Counted from the stretch's first letter, positions 1 to 9,475 are shown. The stretch: 64,000 nucleotides of DNA from Actinomyces mediterranea (GCF_900155595.1 NZ_FTPB01000004.1:1442907-1506906), one strand, 5' to 3'. Made by a program: numbers and translations. Notes: generated from the letters alone by a model not told the origin.

Positions 1-644
1 CGGGACTCGCAGACACCCTCAGTGTGGAGCCCACGAAGGGCGTTAACAATGTCAACTCCGAGGGCAAGGTACTCACTGTTCACAGGCAGGGCATCAAAGG
101 GTGGTCCGTCAATAATATCGACGCCATGACCGAGGGGATCGTCTCCTCTTTGAATGCGGGAACCGCCTACACCTCGGAAATCACCTACGACGAAATTGAG
201 CCCGAATACGACACGCGGACTATCGCGGAAGGCGCGGAGAACCTGGTCTATCAGGCCGCTCCCGGTGAGAAGTGGATCGACCTGGACCTGTCGACGAACA
301 CGGTCGTTGCCTATGAGGGTGCGAGCATCGTCGGCGGCCCCTTCTACATGGTTCCCGGCGCCCCCGATACCCCGACGGTGACGGGAGTATTCCACGTGTA
401 CTCCAAGCTCGTCCAGCAGACGATGCGCGGCGAGAACTCGGACGGCACGAAGTATGTCACGCCCGATGTCCCGTGGGTGACGTACTGGTACTCCGGCTAT
501 GCCTTCCACGGTGCGCCGTGGCGCTCCACCTTCGGCTGGTCCGGTTATGGCGGCTCGCACGGCTGCATCAACATGCCGGTCTCCTCCGCCAAGTACATCT
601 ACGACTGGGCCGACATCGGGACGACTGTCGTGTCCCACTACTGA
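1..644 (+). CDS. L,D-transpeptidase (YkuD), C-terminal part; gene starts outside the window
   Basis: The frame is open to the window edge, so the 5' end is missing; the GTG at position 24 is only an internal candidate. The last ~130 residues form a YkuD catalytic domain with the signature SHGCINMP at about 569-592, where His and the nucleophile Cys lie. Enzymes of this family make 3-3 peptidoglycan cross-links outside the membrane. The upstream ~70 residues (VNSEGKVLTVHRQGIKGWSV and onwards) resemble the peptidoglycan-binding-like domain that precedes YkuD in actinobacterial enzymes. Any signal peptide or membrane anchor would be in the missing part. It ends 150 bp before the convergent menB. 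Confidence 0.85.
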   Translation, partial: GLADTLSVEPTKGVNNVNSEGKVLTVHRQGIKGWSVNNIDAMTEGIVSSLNAGTAYTSEITYDEIEPEYDTRTIAEGAENLVYQAAPGEKWIDLDLSTNTVVAYEGASIVGGPFYMVPGAPDTPTVTGVFHVYSKLVQQTMRGENSDGTKYVTPDVPWVTYWYSGYAFHGAPWRSTFGWSGYGGSHGCINMPVSSAKYIYDWADIGTTVVSHY

Positions 645-796
645 GCGGAACTGCTGACTGTACTCGGTCATTGATTGCTGTGAGTGCGCACCACCCCAGC
701 ACCTGCGCGTGCTCGAGCGACCTGCGATCGACTCCACCGACTGTGGGCGCTGCAGGCACCATGGGCGCAGGGCCGACTCCGAGGCCGCGGGCCGAC

Positions 797-1777
797 TCAG
801 AAGTAGTAAGGGTAGGCCGACCAGTCGGGCTCACGGCGCTCGAGAAAGGCATCGCGCCCCTCCTGAGCCTCACCGGTCATATATGCCATGCGGGTCGCCT
901 CACCTGCGAAGATCTGCTGACCCGCTAGGCCATCATCGGCGAGATTGAAGGCGAATTTCAACATGCGGATCGCCTGCGGGGACTTGCGGCACACGGTCCG
1001 AGCCCATTCGAGGGCCGTTTCCTCTAATTGCGCGTGGGGGACCGCCGCATTGACGACGCCCCAGCGCTCCGCTGTTTGAGCGTCATAGCGACCCGCGAGG
1101 AAGAAGATCTCCCGCGCCCGCTTGTCTCCAACCTGGCGCGCCAGCAACGCCGACCCGTAACCAGCGTCGAAGGACCCCACATTCGCGTCGGTCTGCATGA
1201 AGGCCGCATGCTCGAGTGAGGCGACAGACAGGTCGCAGACGACATTGAGCGAATGACCCCCACCCGCAGCCCACCCGGGAATCGCAGCGATGACGACCTT
1301 CGGCATGTGGCGGATGAGGCGCTGAACCTCAAGGATGTGCAGGCGCCCGGCCTGAGCGGGATCGACCTGTTCGCGGCGCGTCGCGCGGTCGGCATCAGCG
1401 TCGGCGCCCTCGACCTCGTAGCGGTAGCCATCAGAGCCCCGGACCCTCTGGTCCCCACCCGAGCAGAACGAATACCCCCCGTCCTTCGCACTCGGCCCAT
1501 TGCCCGTAAGGATCACAGCACCCACGTCGCCGCTCATGCGCGCAGAGTCGAGGGACCGGCACAGCTCGTCCACCGTGTGCGGGCGGAAGGCGTTGCGGAT
1601 ATCGGGGCGGTCGAATGCGATGCGCACTACCGGCAGGTCCTCTCCGGCGGGGCGTCCGTCGAGGTCGGCGCCCCTGGAGATCCCGCGATGGTAGGTGATG
1701 TCGGTGAAGGTGAATCCCTCGATCTCGCGCCAACGGGCGGGGTCGAAGGTGTCGGAGACGAAGGGCAGTGCACTCAT
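797..1777 (-). CDS. menB: 1,4-dihydroxy-2-naphthoyl-CoA synthase
   Basis: This crotonase-fold enzyme closes the second ring of the naphthoquinone by converting o-succinylbenzoyl-CoA to 1,4-dihydroxy-2-naphthoyl-CoA in menaquinone synthesis. Visible MenB hallmarks are FCSGGDQRVRG (about residues 104-114), the oxyanion-hole stretch GGGHSLN (172-178) and VGSFDAGYGS (200-209) with the active-site Asp. At 326 residues it is somewhat longer than the E. coli enzyme (about 285), with the extra length at the N-terminus and in the charged loop around 120-140. It is transcribed away from the menC-menD pair; the 46-bp gap to the divergent plus-strand gene must hold both promoters. The C-terminal WSAYPYYF is typical of the family. 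Confidence 0.95.
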   Translation of the reverse strand: MSALPFVSDTFDPARWREIEGFTFTDITYHRGISRGADLDGRPAGEDLPVVRIAFDRPDIRNAFRPHTVDELCRSLDSARMSGDVGAVILTGNGPSAKDGGYSFCSGGDQRVRGSDGYRYEVEGADADADRATRREQVDPAQAGRLHILEVQRLIRHMPKVVIAAIPGWAAGGGHSLNVVCDLSVASLEHAAFMQTDANVGSFDAGYGSALLARQVGDKRAREIFFLAGRYDAQTAERWGVVNAAVPHAQLEETALEWARTVCRKSPQAIRMLKFAFNLADDGLAGQQIFAGEATRMAYMTGEAQEGRDAFLERREPDWSAYPYYF

Positions 1778-1823
1778 GGCTCCAGCCTATGTGGTTGCGA
1801 CGACAAGGTCCTACGCTTGACCC

Positions 1824-2909
1824 ATGAGTCACCGCGTATCGTCGGCACAACCCGCTTTTCACGCACTCTCTCTGCAGGACAACGCCTGGGAGGCCGCCCT
1901 CGCCTTCGACGCCTTCCGCGGCCGGTGCGACGCTGCCGCTCCCGTGCTCCGCGACGCTCAAGCGGATCACGACCTGAAGGAGGCTCAGGCCTTCGCTCAC
2001 GGCATCGACCCTTCCGCCGTGACCGACGAGGCCGGGGCGACCGGCGACGCGGATGCGATCACGCGGCTGTGCAGCGACCTCGATGAGCGCCTTGGCACCT
2101 ATGAGGCGCACATCGGCCTGAGTCACGATGGGACCGGGGAATCCTGGGCGGTGCTGCGCGCCTGGCACCGCACCTGCTGGGAAGCCGGATACGCCTGCGA
2201 CATCCTCGCCGAGGGTCGGCGATTCGCGGCGCGCCACAGGCTCGTCATCCACTGCTCCCACGAGGCGCGGGCGCCTCGCACACTCGACGAGGGACATCAT
2301 CTCCTCGTCGACTCCTCCGGCGCGCTGGAGCGAAGCGACGAGGGACTCATCGACTCCGACGATCTCGTCTACCGCATCTCACGTGCGCGCCGCACCGCGA
2401 ACCGGTCGCTCGGGGCCCAGAAACCGGGCGCACGCGCCGGACACCTTCTCACGGTCGTCCACCCGTCACTGACCCGCGCCCTCGACACGATCTGCGACCC
2501 CGCTCCGGCGCTTCGCGCCCTGTGCGTTCCAACCACCCCGGTCCCGCGCGGTGCCGCAGACTCACAGGTCTACGCGCGCTATGACACGCCCGAAGGCCCT
2601 CTCCCGGTACTCGTCAGGATGGCTGCGACCTGGATGCTCGAATGCGGACTCGACGCGGCGTCCAGGCGCGCCCTCCTCGGGCTGCTCACGGCTCACGCCC
2701 GCATACTCCCAGTGCGCTCCGGCCTGCCCGACGGGATCGAAGCATGCCGACGCGGCGATGTACTCCTCGTTCTCAACCACTCCGACAGCGCGAGAGAACT
2801 GTCCGGCATCATTGGATTCGACGTCGTGAGTGCGAGCGAGTGCACGGGGCACGTGCTCCTCGCCCCGCAGTCGTATATGGCGATCGTCCCGGGCACAATA
2901 GTCCCATGA
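1824..2909 (+). CDS. GH42 beta-galactosidase-like protein lacking the catalytic barrel (function unknown)
   Basis: No family is certain. The last ~120 residues resemble the C-terminal domains of GH42 beta-galactosidases: a stretch like DAASRRALLGLL, then LPDGIEACRRGDVLLVLNHS followed by a short beta-domain ending in LLAPQSYMAIV. The middle part (WHRTCWEAGYACDIL, HHLLVDSSGALERSDEGLID) resembles the GH42 trimerisation domain (class I amidotransferase-like fold). No TIM barrel with catalytic glutamates is present, and 361 residues is about half a normal GH42 enzyme. Its stop overlaps the menC start (ATGA), so it is translationally coupled to menaquinone genes. It could be a decayed beta-galactosidase, a regulatory descendant, or an unrelated protein with a chance match. 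Confidence 0.5.
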   Translation: MSHRVSSAQPAFHALSLQDNAWEAALAFDAFRGRCDAAAPVLRDAQADHDLKEAQAFAHGIDPSAVTDEAGATGDADAITRLCSDLDERLGTYEAHIGLSHDGTGESWAVLRAWHRTCWEAGYACDILAEGRRFAARHRLVIHCSHEARAPRTLDEGHHLLVDSSGALERSDEGLIDSDDLVYRISRARRTANRSLGAQKPGARAGHLLTVVHPSLTRALDTICDPAPALRALCVPTTPVPRGAADSQVYARYDTPEGPLPVLVRMAATWMLECGLDAASRRALLGLLTAHARILPVRSGLPDGIEACRRGDVLLVLNHSDSARELSGIIGFDVVSASECTGHVLLAPQSYMAIVPGTIVP

Positions 2910-3976
2910 CCCCGCCCGCCGACCCCTCACAGCGCCTCGCACTCAGCCGTATCCCCTTCGAGTCGTTGAGCCCGCGGGTGCGCCGCGTCCTCGACGGCGT
3001 CGACGACCTGCTCGTCTACTCCGCTCCCATGAGCGTCCGCTTCCGTCGCGTCACATCTCGCGACGGCCTGCTCCTGCACGGGGTCAGCGCCTGGGGTGAG
3101 GCCTCCCCCTTCTGGGACTATGCCGCCCGCGAATCATCCGCGTGGCTCGCGAGCGCCCTGAGGGCGGCGATGACGCCCGCACCGCCCGCGAAACGCTCGC
3201 AAGTGCCCGTCAATGTCACCATCCCCGTCGTCTCGCCTGAGGACGCATACCGCAAGGTTCTCGCCTCGGGCGGATGCGCGACCGCGAAGGTCAAAGTCGC
3301 GGACCCGGGGGCGGGCCCTGCCGACGACTGCGCCCGTGTCGAAGCGGTCGCTCAGGCGCTCGCGGATACCGTCGGCTCATCGGGCGCCGTGCGCGTCGAC
3401 GCCAATGGCGCATGGGACGAGGACGAGGCCGTCCGCGCGATCCGCGCACTCGATGAGGCGGCGAGCCCTGTCGGCGGCCTGCAATACGCCGAACAGCCCT
3501 GTCCGAGCGTCGACGAGTTGGCGCGGGTGCGCCGCCGCGTCGATGTCCCCATCGCTGCTGACGAGTCGATCCGCCGCGCCGAGGACCCCCTCGCCGTCGC
3601 CCGTGCGTGCGCCGCCGATATCGCCGTCATCAAGATCGCGCCACTCGGCGGAATCGACAGGGCGCTGAGCATCGCGCGGGACACGGGATTGAGGCTCGTC
3701 GTCTCCTCCGCCCTGGAGACCTCCATCGGCCTGGCGACCGGAGTGAGCGCGGCCGCCGCCCTCGACGACGTCCTCGCTTGCGGTCTCGCGACCAGTCGCT
3801 TCCTCGCCGCCGATGTCACAGCGGATCGCCTGACACCTGTCAACGGACACCTGCCCCTGCGTGCGATCGCCCCAGATGCGGACCTCATCGACCAGCATCC
3901 AGTCGACGAGGATCTGCGTCGGCGCTGGACGGTCCGACTGGAGGACATGTGCGCCCATATCGAGGGGGCCCGATGA
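2906..3976 (+). CDS. menC: o-succinylbenzoate synthase
   Basis: An enolase-superfamily enzyme (356 residues) that dehydrates SHCHC to o-succinylbenzoate in menaquinone synthesis. The catalytic and metal-binding set is complete: KVKV (about 128-131, catalytic Lys), RVDANGAWD (Asp165), YAEQP (Glu196), AADES (Asp219) and IKIAPLGG (Lys243). I chose the ATG at 2906 because it overlaps the preceding stop and yields a normal MenC length; the open frame extends further upstream, but there it overlaps the previous gene. Its own stop overlaps the menD start (ATGA), so three plus-strand genes are coupled in a row. Confidence 0.93.
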   Translation: MTPPADPSQRLALSRIPFESLSPRVRRVLDGVDDLLVYSAPMSVRFRRVTSRDGLLLHGVSAWGEASPFWDYAARESSAWLASALRAAMTPAPPAKRSQVPVNVTIPVVSPEDAYRKVLASGGCATAKVKVADPGAGPADDCARVEAVAQALADTVGSSGAVRVDANGAWDEDEAVRAIRALDEAASPVGGLQYAEQPCPSVDELARVRRRVDVPIAADESIRRAEDPLAVARACAADIAVIKIAPLGGIDRALSIARDTGLRLVVSSALETSIGLATGVSAAAALDDVLACGLATSRFLAADVTADRLTPVNGHLPLRAIAPDADLIDQHPVDEDLRRRWTVRLEDMCAHIEGAR

Positions 3977-5685
3977 CCCACCCCTCTGAGCGCCTCGCCG
4001 CGGGAGTCGTCGACGCACTCATCGGCGTCGGCGTCGGCGACATCGTCTACTGCCCGGGATCGCGCTCCGCTCCCTTCGCCTACGCCCTCGACACCGCATG
4101 CAGGGCGGGCAGGGTGCGCGCACATGTGCGCCTCGACGAGCGCTCTGCGGCATTCCTCGCCATTGGCCTGTCGAAGGCGGGGCAGGGTGTCCCACACGCG
4201 TCCACCGCGCACCCCGAGCCGGTTCCCGTCGCCGTCATCATGACATCGGGTACCGCCGTCGCCGAAACGCATGCTGCGGTCGCGGAGGCTCATCATTCGC
4301 GCCTGCCGCTCATCGTGGTGAGCGCCGACAGGCCCTTCGAGATGCTCGCCGTCGGGGCGTCGCAGACGACCTTTCAGTCGGGGATCTTCGGCCCCCACAC
4401 GCCCCCCACCTGCGACATTCCCGCGGACACCGAGCCGGGCAGGGAACTCGGCGCAAAGATCGCGCGGGTCGTGGCGAGAGCGTGCGGACGCCCCACCGGG
4501 CAGGCCGGCCCCGCGCATATCGATGTCTCCCTCCGCGACCCCCTCACCCCCGAGGGCGGCAGCGTCCGCAGCTCCGCCTACGAGGCTGCGTTCTCCTTCG
4601 ATCCTGCGTTGATCCCTGCCGCTGCACCCCAGCCCGCTTCGTGGTGCGATGTCGTCGAGGAGGATGCTCTGAGCGTCATCATCGCCGCAGACGGAGCGTG
4701 CGCTGATGCGTCCTCGTGGGCGCGCGGCGCCAAGTGTCCGATTCTTGCCGAGCCGAGTTCGGGGCTGGCGTGGGACGAATTCCGGATCCCCTTCCAGCAG
4801 TCGCTCCTGTCCTCGCCGCTGGCGGATGAGATCGAGCAGGTGATCGTGACGGGGAGGCCGACCTTGTCGCGCTCAGTGTCGGCACTGCTCGCCCGCCCCG
4901 ACGTGCGGGTCGTCATCGTGGACCCGGATCCCGCGTGGGCGGATGCGTCCGGCACGGCCGATGTCGTGGTCGGCGCGCTAGCGGCGCCGACCACGCGCCC
5001 CGCTGACTCCGACGGGGGTTGTGGAGCCGAGGTCGGGGGGTCGTGGCTCGGGCGGTGGCGGGAGGCTGCACGGCTCGCGGACAAACGGATCACGCGCATC
5101 TGCGACTCCTCTGACCTGTCGGTCCTGCACGTCGCCCGGGCCGTGTGGCAGGCGGACGACAAGGACCTTCTGCTCGGCGCATCGAACTCGGTGCGCGCCT
5201 GCGACCTCGTCGGGCACGGGGGTGCGCCCAGGCGCGTGTGGTCGAACCGGGGCCTTGCGGGGATTGACGGCACGGTCGCAACGGCGATCGGACTTGCGCT
5301 GGGAATCGGACGGCCGTTGAGTGCACTCATGGGAGACCTCACCTTCTTCCACGACGCGGGCGCCCTCGCTATTCCTGCATCAGAGTCGGCGCCCGACCTG
5401 ACGATCATCGTCGCGGATGACGCGGGGGGATCCATCTTCGCGAGCCTCGAACACGGCAGGCGGGAGAACGCTTCGACCTTCGACCGTTGGTTCGCGACCC
5501 GTCAGCGGACCTCCATCGAGTATCTCGCCCGCGCCTATGGCGTCGGTTATCGCAGGATCGAGGACGAGGAATCGCTGCGCTCAGCTCTCGTCGAGCCTTC
5601 GCGGGGGATTCGTATCCTGCACGTGATCTGCACGCTCCCCGACGAGATCGTCTCGGTGAGAAACGTGCTGCACGAACATGAATGA
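3973..5685 (+). CDS. menD: 2-succinyl-5-enolpyruvyl-6-hydroxy-3-cyclohexene-1-carboxylate synthase
   Basis: A thiamine-diphosphate enzyme (570 residues) that joins isochorismate and 2-oxoglutarate, the first committed step of the classical menaquinone pathway. PGSRSAP (about 28-34) and LDERSAAF with the ThDP-activating Glu56 mark the pyrimidine-binding domain. GDLTFFHDAGAL near nucleotide 5333 marks the diphosphate-binding domain. The start ATG overlaps the menC stop. The end overlaps an in-frame upstream ATG of the next ORF, but that gene probably starts 97 bp later. Substrate would come from menF, 2.5 kb downstream on the other strand. Confidence 0.95.
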   Translation: MTHPSERLAAGVVDALIGVGVGDIVYCPGSRSAPFAYALDTACRAGRVRAHVRLDERSAAFLAIGLSKAGQGVPHASTAHPEPVPVAVIMTSGTAVAETHAAVAEAHHSRLPLIVVSADRPFEMLAVGASQTTFQSGIFGPHTPPTCDIPADTEPGRELGAKIARVVARACGRPTGQAGPAHIDVSLRDPLTPEGGSVRSSAYEAAFSFDPALIPAAAPQPASWCDVVEEDALSVIIAADGACADASSWARGAKCPILAEPSSGLAWDEFRIPFQQSLLSSPLADEIEQVIVTGRPTLSRSVSALLARPDVRVVIVDPDPAWADASGTADVVVGALAAPTTRPADSDGGCGAEVGGSWLGRWREAARLADKRITRICDSSDLSVLHVARAVWQADDKDLLLGASNSVRACDLVGHGGAPRRVWSNRGLAGIDGTVATAIGLALGIGRPLSALMGDLTFFHDAGALAIPASESAPDLTIIVADDAGGSIFASLEHGRRENASTFDRWFATRQRTSIEYLARAYGVGYRRIEDEESLRSALVEPSRGIRILHVICTLPDEIVSVRNVLHEHE

Positions 5686-5782
5686 CCCACAGGGAACGCA
5701 CAGGAAAGATTCAGTAAGTGAGCAACAAGGGCGTCCACACTGGGTGCCGTTGAATCCAAACCGCATTGTGAAAGAAGGTTCC

Positions 5783-7339
5783 ATGAGCGACAACACATCC
5801 CGCTGGTCCTCCCCGGATGCTCCTGCCGGAGGGGCCCGGGACAACAGCGAGGAGACCGTTGTATCGACCGGCGTCGACTCTCCGACGGAGACTCTGGAAT
5901 CGGCGCGGAGCGGGGCGACGCGGGAGATGCCCCCCCAGATCCAGCCGACGGGCGGTCCTCAGCCCCCTGCCCCTCCCTCAGCGCAGACTGCCGGGAGCTC
6001 TCAGCAGATGCCGGGATGGGGCGTGCACCAGGAGAGGTCGGCTCCTGCCGCGCCACAGGTCGTCTCAAACGGGGCCGCATCGAGCCCGTGGATATCCGAG
6101 GGCTCCGCTCCCGCACGAGCCCGCTCCTCGTCGCAGACTGCGGTGCGGGCGAAGCGAGGGCCCGGATGGGCGGCACTTTTCGTCACGATGGTGCTGACCG
6201 CCTCCCTCACACTCGGCGGAGCGTGGCTGCTCTTCAACAACCGCCCCTCTCCAGTCCCTGTGTCATCGCCTGCATCCACCAATTCCACGTCGACGACCGT
6301 TCAACCGGTGACATCAACAGGCGACAAGCCCGACTGGTCGGCCGTGTCGACCGCGGTGTCGCCCGCAGTCGTCACCATCACCGTGTCGGGCGCCTCCGGT
6401 TCGGGAGTCGGCTCCGGAGTCATCTACAACTCGGACGGTGACATCGTGACGAACTATCACGTCATCGCCTCGCAGGCGTCCTCCTCGGCAGATGGGCAGA
6501 TCGGCGTCACCCTCGCCGACGGGCGCATGTTCGAGGCGAAGATCGTCGGCGTTGATCAGACGACGGATCTTGCGGTACTGCGCCTCGTCGATGCGCCCTC
6601 CGACCTGACGGTCGCCTCCTTCGGCTCATCGGCTGGACTGACCGTCGGCCAGGAGGTCATGGCGATCGGAGCGCCGCTCGGCCTGTCGAATACGGTCACC
6701 ACCGGCATCATCTCCGCGCTCAACCGCCCGGTTGAGGTGTCGACCAGGGAATCTGATTCCCATCAGCAAATCGACCCGAACGACCCCTTCGGACAGCTGC
6801 CGAATTCGCAGAACCAGCAGACGACATCGAACTCCGTCATCACGAACGCCATTCAGGTGGATGCGTCGATCAACCCGGGCAACTCCGGCGGGCCGCTCTT
6901 CGACTCGACCGGCGCCGTCATCGGCATCAACTCCTCGATCGCGTCGAACTCCTCCTCGTCGGAGAACGCCGGCTCGATCGGCTTGGGCTTCGCGATCCCC
7001 GTCGACCTCGTGAGATCCGTCGTCGATCAGCTCATCTCCACCGGCCGGGTCGATCACGCGGTCCTCGGCGTATCCGTGACGAGCGGTCAGGCGCGCGTCG
7101 GGGATTCGGTAGTGGCGGGCGCGAAGATCGCCTCCGTCGTCGACGACTCGGGTGCCGCGCAGGCGGGACTGCGGGTTGATGACGTCATTGTCGGAGTCAA
7201 TGGGGAGACCGTGTCCTCGTCCAAGCAGCTCACCGGTTACATCCGCCGTTACCGCAGCGGCGATTCGGTGACCATCACATACGTCCGCAATGGGGAGAAA
7301 TACGAGGTGGTGGCGACCCTCAAGTCCCAGTCGAATTAA
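5783..7339 (+). CDS. Membrane-anchored HtrA/DegP-family serine protease with PDZ domain
   Basis: A trypsin-like protease expected to face outside the membrane. A proline/serine-rich cytoplasmic region of about 125 residues precedes one membrane segment (GWAALFVTMVLTASLTLGGAW, about 128-148). The protease domain carries the triad NYHVIA (His), TTDLAVLR (Asp) and NPGNSGGPLF (nucleophile Ser), and a PDZ domain follows (AKIASVVDDSGAAQAGLRVDDVIVGVN). I prefer the ATG at 5783 because AGAAGG stands just upstream; a longer frame begins at 5678 overlapping the menD end, with a poor ribosome site. The 518-residue length and layout match actinobacterial PepD/HtrA proteins, which handle misfolded envelope proteins. 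A strong hairpin follows the stop. Confidence 0.92.
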   Translation: MSDNTSRWSSPDAPAGGARDNSEETVVSTGVDSPTETLESARSGATREMPPQIQPTGGPQPPAPPSAQTAGSSQQMPGWGVHQERSAPAAPQVVSNGAASSPWISEGSAPARARSSSQTAVRAKRGPGWAALFVTMVLTASLTLGGAWLLFNNRPSPVPVSSPASTNSTSTTVQPVTSTGDKPDWSAVSTAVSPAVVTITVSGASGSGVGSGVIYNSDGDIVTNYHVIASQASSSADGQIGVTLADGRMFEAKIVGVDQTTDLAVLRLVDAPSDLTVASFGSSAGLTVGQEVMAIGAPLGLSNTVTTGIISALNRPVEVSTRESDSHQQIDPNDPFGQLPNSQNQQTTSNSVITNAIQVDASINPGNSGGPLFDSTGAVIGINSSIASNSSSSENAGSIGLGFAIPVDLVRSVVDQLISTGRVDHAVLGVSVTSGQARVGDSVVAGAKIASVVDDSGAAQAGLRVDDVIVGVNGETVSSSKQLTGYIRRYRSGDSVTITYVRNGEKYEVVATLKSQSN

Positions 7340-7353
7340 TCGCGAGCGTCGAA

Positions 7354-7383
7354 GCGGGTCCGCCCTTTTGGGGGCGGACCCGC
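7354..7383 (+). terminator. 12-bp perfect hairpin after the HtrA gene
   Basis: The arms GCGGGTCCGCCC (7354-7365) and GGGCGGACCCGC (7372-7383) pair perfectly around a 6-nt loop, 14 bp past the stop. There is no T tract. It lies between convergent genes and could stop transcription from both sides. Confidence 0.7.
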
Positions 7384-7455
7384 TCGGCATATGTTCCACA
7401 GGGCTCGCACACGAGGTTTAGTCGGCCTGCGCGAGTCGGAGTCGTTCTCATCGGG

Positions 7456-8121
7456 TTACTCCTCGTTCGGTTCCTCTCGGGGGACGCCGTACTCGAGCAT
7501 CCTCCACCGGCTCCCGTCCCACTGCGTGTGGAAGAGATAGCGGACCTCCTCAGCGGGTTTTTCCACGAGTTCGCCGTCATAGTAGGCATAGGGCGACACC
7601 TGGAAGACGGCGACGATCTCACGGGTATCGGGATACTCCTCGAGTCTTGAGAGGTCCCAGTTGTACTCGACGGAGGTGATGTTGAAATCGAGACCGCTGT
7701 GCCAGTGCCCGGAGGCATAGTGCTCTTCGATCCTGTCTCGGTGACTGAGGCATTGGGGACAGTCGTCGAGTGACGCCTCCATGAATGCCTCGGTATCACC
7801 TGTATTCCAGGTGTAGGCGAGGAGGTCGAGGAAGTGGGAAGTCGCGTGCAGCGCCCCCGTCGCGGTGAACTGGTCGACCCACTCATCCGGCTCGGGCGGC
7901 GACGAGGGGCCGACCGGCGGGAGCAGAGCACCGTCCACCGTGGTGAAGTAGTCGCCCTCGGCGAGCGAGTCGACGCTGGCCCCGGCAGTCGTCGAGGGCG
8001 AGCACGCGCTCAACAAGGCACAGGCGAGTGCACTCACGCCGAGGCGACCGAGTACGGGGCCCATCGACGCCTGGAAGTGGTGGTGTCGCTGACGGGCTCC
8101 GGATGGTGAAGGGGGTCTCAT
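7456..8121 (-). CDS. DUF6318-like lipoprotein
   Basis: A probable secreted lipoprotein: a hydrophobic N-terminal stretch ends in the lipobox LLSAC followed by a Ser/Thr-rich linker. The body has the pattern I associate with DUF6318 in Actinomycetes: an aromatic helix (LDLLAYTWNTGDTEAF), a Cys pair (DDCPQCL), then a beta-rich NTF2-like C-terminus (ITSVEYNWDLSRLEE to WRMLEYGVPRE). The biochemical function is unknown. The start at 8121 gives a long Arg/His-rich n-region; the ATG at 8064 gives a compact signal peptide and is a fair alternative. Either start retains the lipobox. Confidence 0.65.
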   Translation of the reverse strand: MRPPSPSGARQRHHHFQASMGPVLGRLGVSALACALLSACSPSTTAGASVDSLAEGDYFTTVDGALLPPVGPSSPPEPDEWVDQFTATGALHATSHFLDLLAYTWNTGDTEAFMEASLDDCPQCLSHRDRIEEHYASGHWHSGLDFNITSVEYNWDLSRLEEYPDTREIVAVFQVSPYAYYDGELVEKPAEEVRYLFHTQWDGSRWRMLEYGVPREEPNEE

Positions 8122-8218
8122 GCTGGTGAGCGTAGGGGACGGGATCGTCGAGGAAAAGACTTATCCGTTAACCCTGTGGATAACCTCTGGCGTCCCTTGC
8201 GCTGCGATGCCCGCGCGT

Positions 8219-9475
8219 TCACTCCACGCCGAGGGCGTCGAGCAGCGGCGCCATCTTCGCCCGAGTCTCCGCCAATTCCGATGCTGGCGAAGAATCAGGC
8301 ATGATGCCGCCACCGGCGAAGACCCTGAGAGTCCGCCCCCCGTCCTCGATGAGACCGCAGCGCAGAGCGATGCAGAATTCGCCCTCGCCACCGGCGTCCA
8401 CCCACCCGACGGGACCCGAATAGCGGCCGCGCTGGGTGCGCTCCATGCGGGTGAGCAACTCCAATGCCGCAGCGCGAGGGGTTCCGCACACGGCAGCTGT
8501 CGGATGAAGCGCCTGGACCGCATCCAGCAGGCTGGTTCCCCCCAGGTCCGCATTGATGTCGGTGGCGAGGTGAGAGACATTGGGCAGGTCGAGGAGGAAA
8601 GGCTCGTCGGGAGCGGACAGCGAATCGACGATCGGGGTGAGCGCCTGCACGACCGATTCGACGGCGAGGGCGTGCTCGCGCCGGTTCTTCTCCGACCCCA
8701 TGAGCTCCGCACCGCGCCCTGGTCCGGCGGTCCCGGCGAGGACACGCGATCGCAGACGCCCCTTCGACGTGGACGCGAGCATTTCCGGAGTGGCGCCCAC
8801 GAGCCTGTCGACTGCGAATCGCCACGTCGTCGGATACAGGGCGTCGAGTCGCGTAAGCAGGTGGCGCTCGGTGAACGAGGAGTCGGTACGGACACACATA
8901 TCGCGAGTCATGACCGCCTTCGAGGCATCGCCTGCCGCGAGACGCTCGGCGAGGCGGGCGACGGACTGCATCCATTCGTCCTGCGTCATCCGCCCGACTC
9001 CTGTGACGAGGCCGATGGGGGCATTGGGCGGGCGGGGCACAGGGGTGAGGGCTCGTGCGAGGACGGCCAGCGGTTCGGGCGCGGAATCTCCCCGCGAGGC
9101 TGTGGCGACCCAGCGGCGCCCGTCGGCCTCGATGATGCAGATTTCGGGGACGATGAGGGTCGACTCGGTGTCGGCGGAGAATCCGAATGAGCCGAAGGCA
9201 ATGGGGGCGTGCGGCGCATCCGAGGGCGCGTCGCATGTCATCGATTCGCCAAGGGCGCGCCACCAGTCGCCCGCAGTGGCGACGGCGTGCGACCCTGAAC
9301 CCGTCCACACGGCGGCGCAACCCCATCCGACCATCGACTGACGGAAGCCTAGCCATACGAGAGGCCTGGTATCGGCGGGGATCATGTCGAGAAGGGGAGC
9401 GTTCTGCCACGGGGCGTCCACCAGCTCCACAACGCGAACGGTCATGTGGGCGAAACGTGCGGGCATGGCGTTCAT
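8219..9475 (-). CDS. menF: Isochorismate synthase
   Basis: A chorismate-binding enzyme (418 residues) that makes isochorismate for MenD. The C-terminal half holds the conserved chorismate-utilising core: SRVLAGTAGPGRG, LLDLPNVSHLATDINADLG, the AVCGTPRAAALELL block and RYSGPVGWVDAGGEGEFCIALR ending in VFAGGGIM. The Asp/Glu content of the DGEGEF-type motif and the short N-terminal domain fit isochorismate synthase rather than anthranilate or salicylate synthase. The men gene context supports this, although the sequence alone does not exclude an EntC-like enzyme for another pathway. Alternative starts lie at 9466 and 9445. Confidence 0.88.
   Translation of the reverse strand: MNAMPARFAHMTVRVVELVDAPWQNAPLLDMIPADTRPLVWLGFRQSMVGWGCAAVWTGSGSHAVATAGDWWRALGESMTCDAPSDAPHAPIAFGSFGFSADTESTLIVPEICIIEADGRRWVATASRGDSAPEPLAVLARALTPVPRPPNAPIGLVTGVGRMTQDEWMQSVARLAERLAAGDASKAVMTRDMCVRTDSSFTERHLLTRLDALYPTTWRFAVDRLVGATPEMLASTSKGRLRSRVLAGTAGPGRGAELMGSEKNRREHALAVESVVQALTPIVDSLSAPDEPFLLDLPNVSHLATDINADLGGTSLLDAVQALHPTAAVCGTPRAAALELLTRMERTQRGRYSGPVGWVDAGGEGEFCIALRCGLIEDGGRTLRVFAGGGIMPDSSPASELAETRAKMAPLLDALGVE

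Noticed and set aside
1253..2300. Long ORFs on both strands opposite menB and the GH42-like gene
   Set aside because: High-GC shadow frames; menB is certain and the neighbouring frame has protein-like features.
8166..8183. DnaA-box-like TGTGGATAA with a nearby TTATCC between the lipoprotein gene and menF
   Set aside because: A single box without clustering, AT-rich unwinding region or dnaA/dnaN neighbours is expected by chance; it is not an origin.
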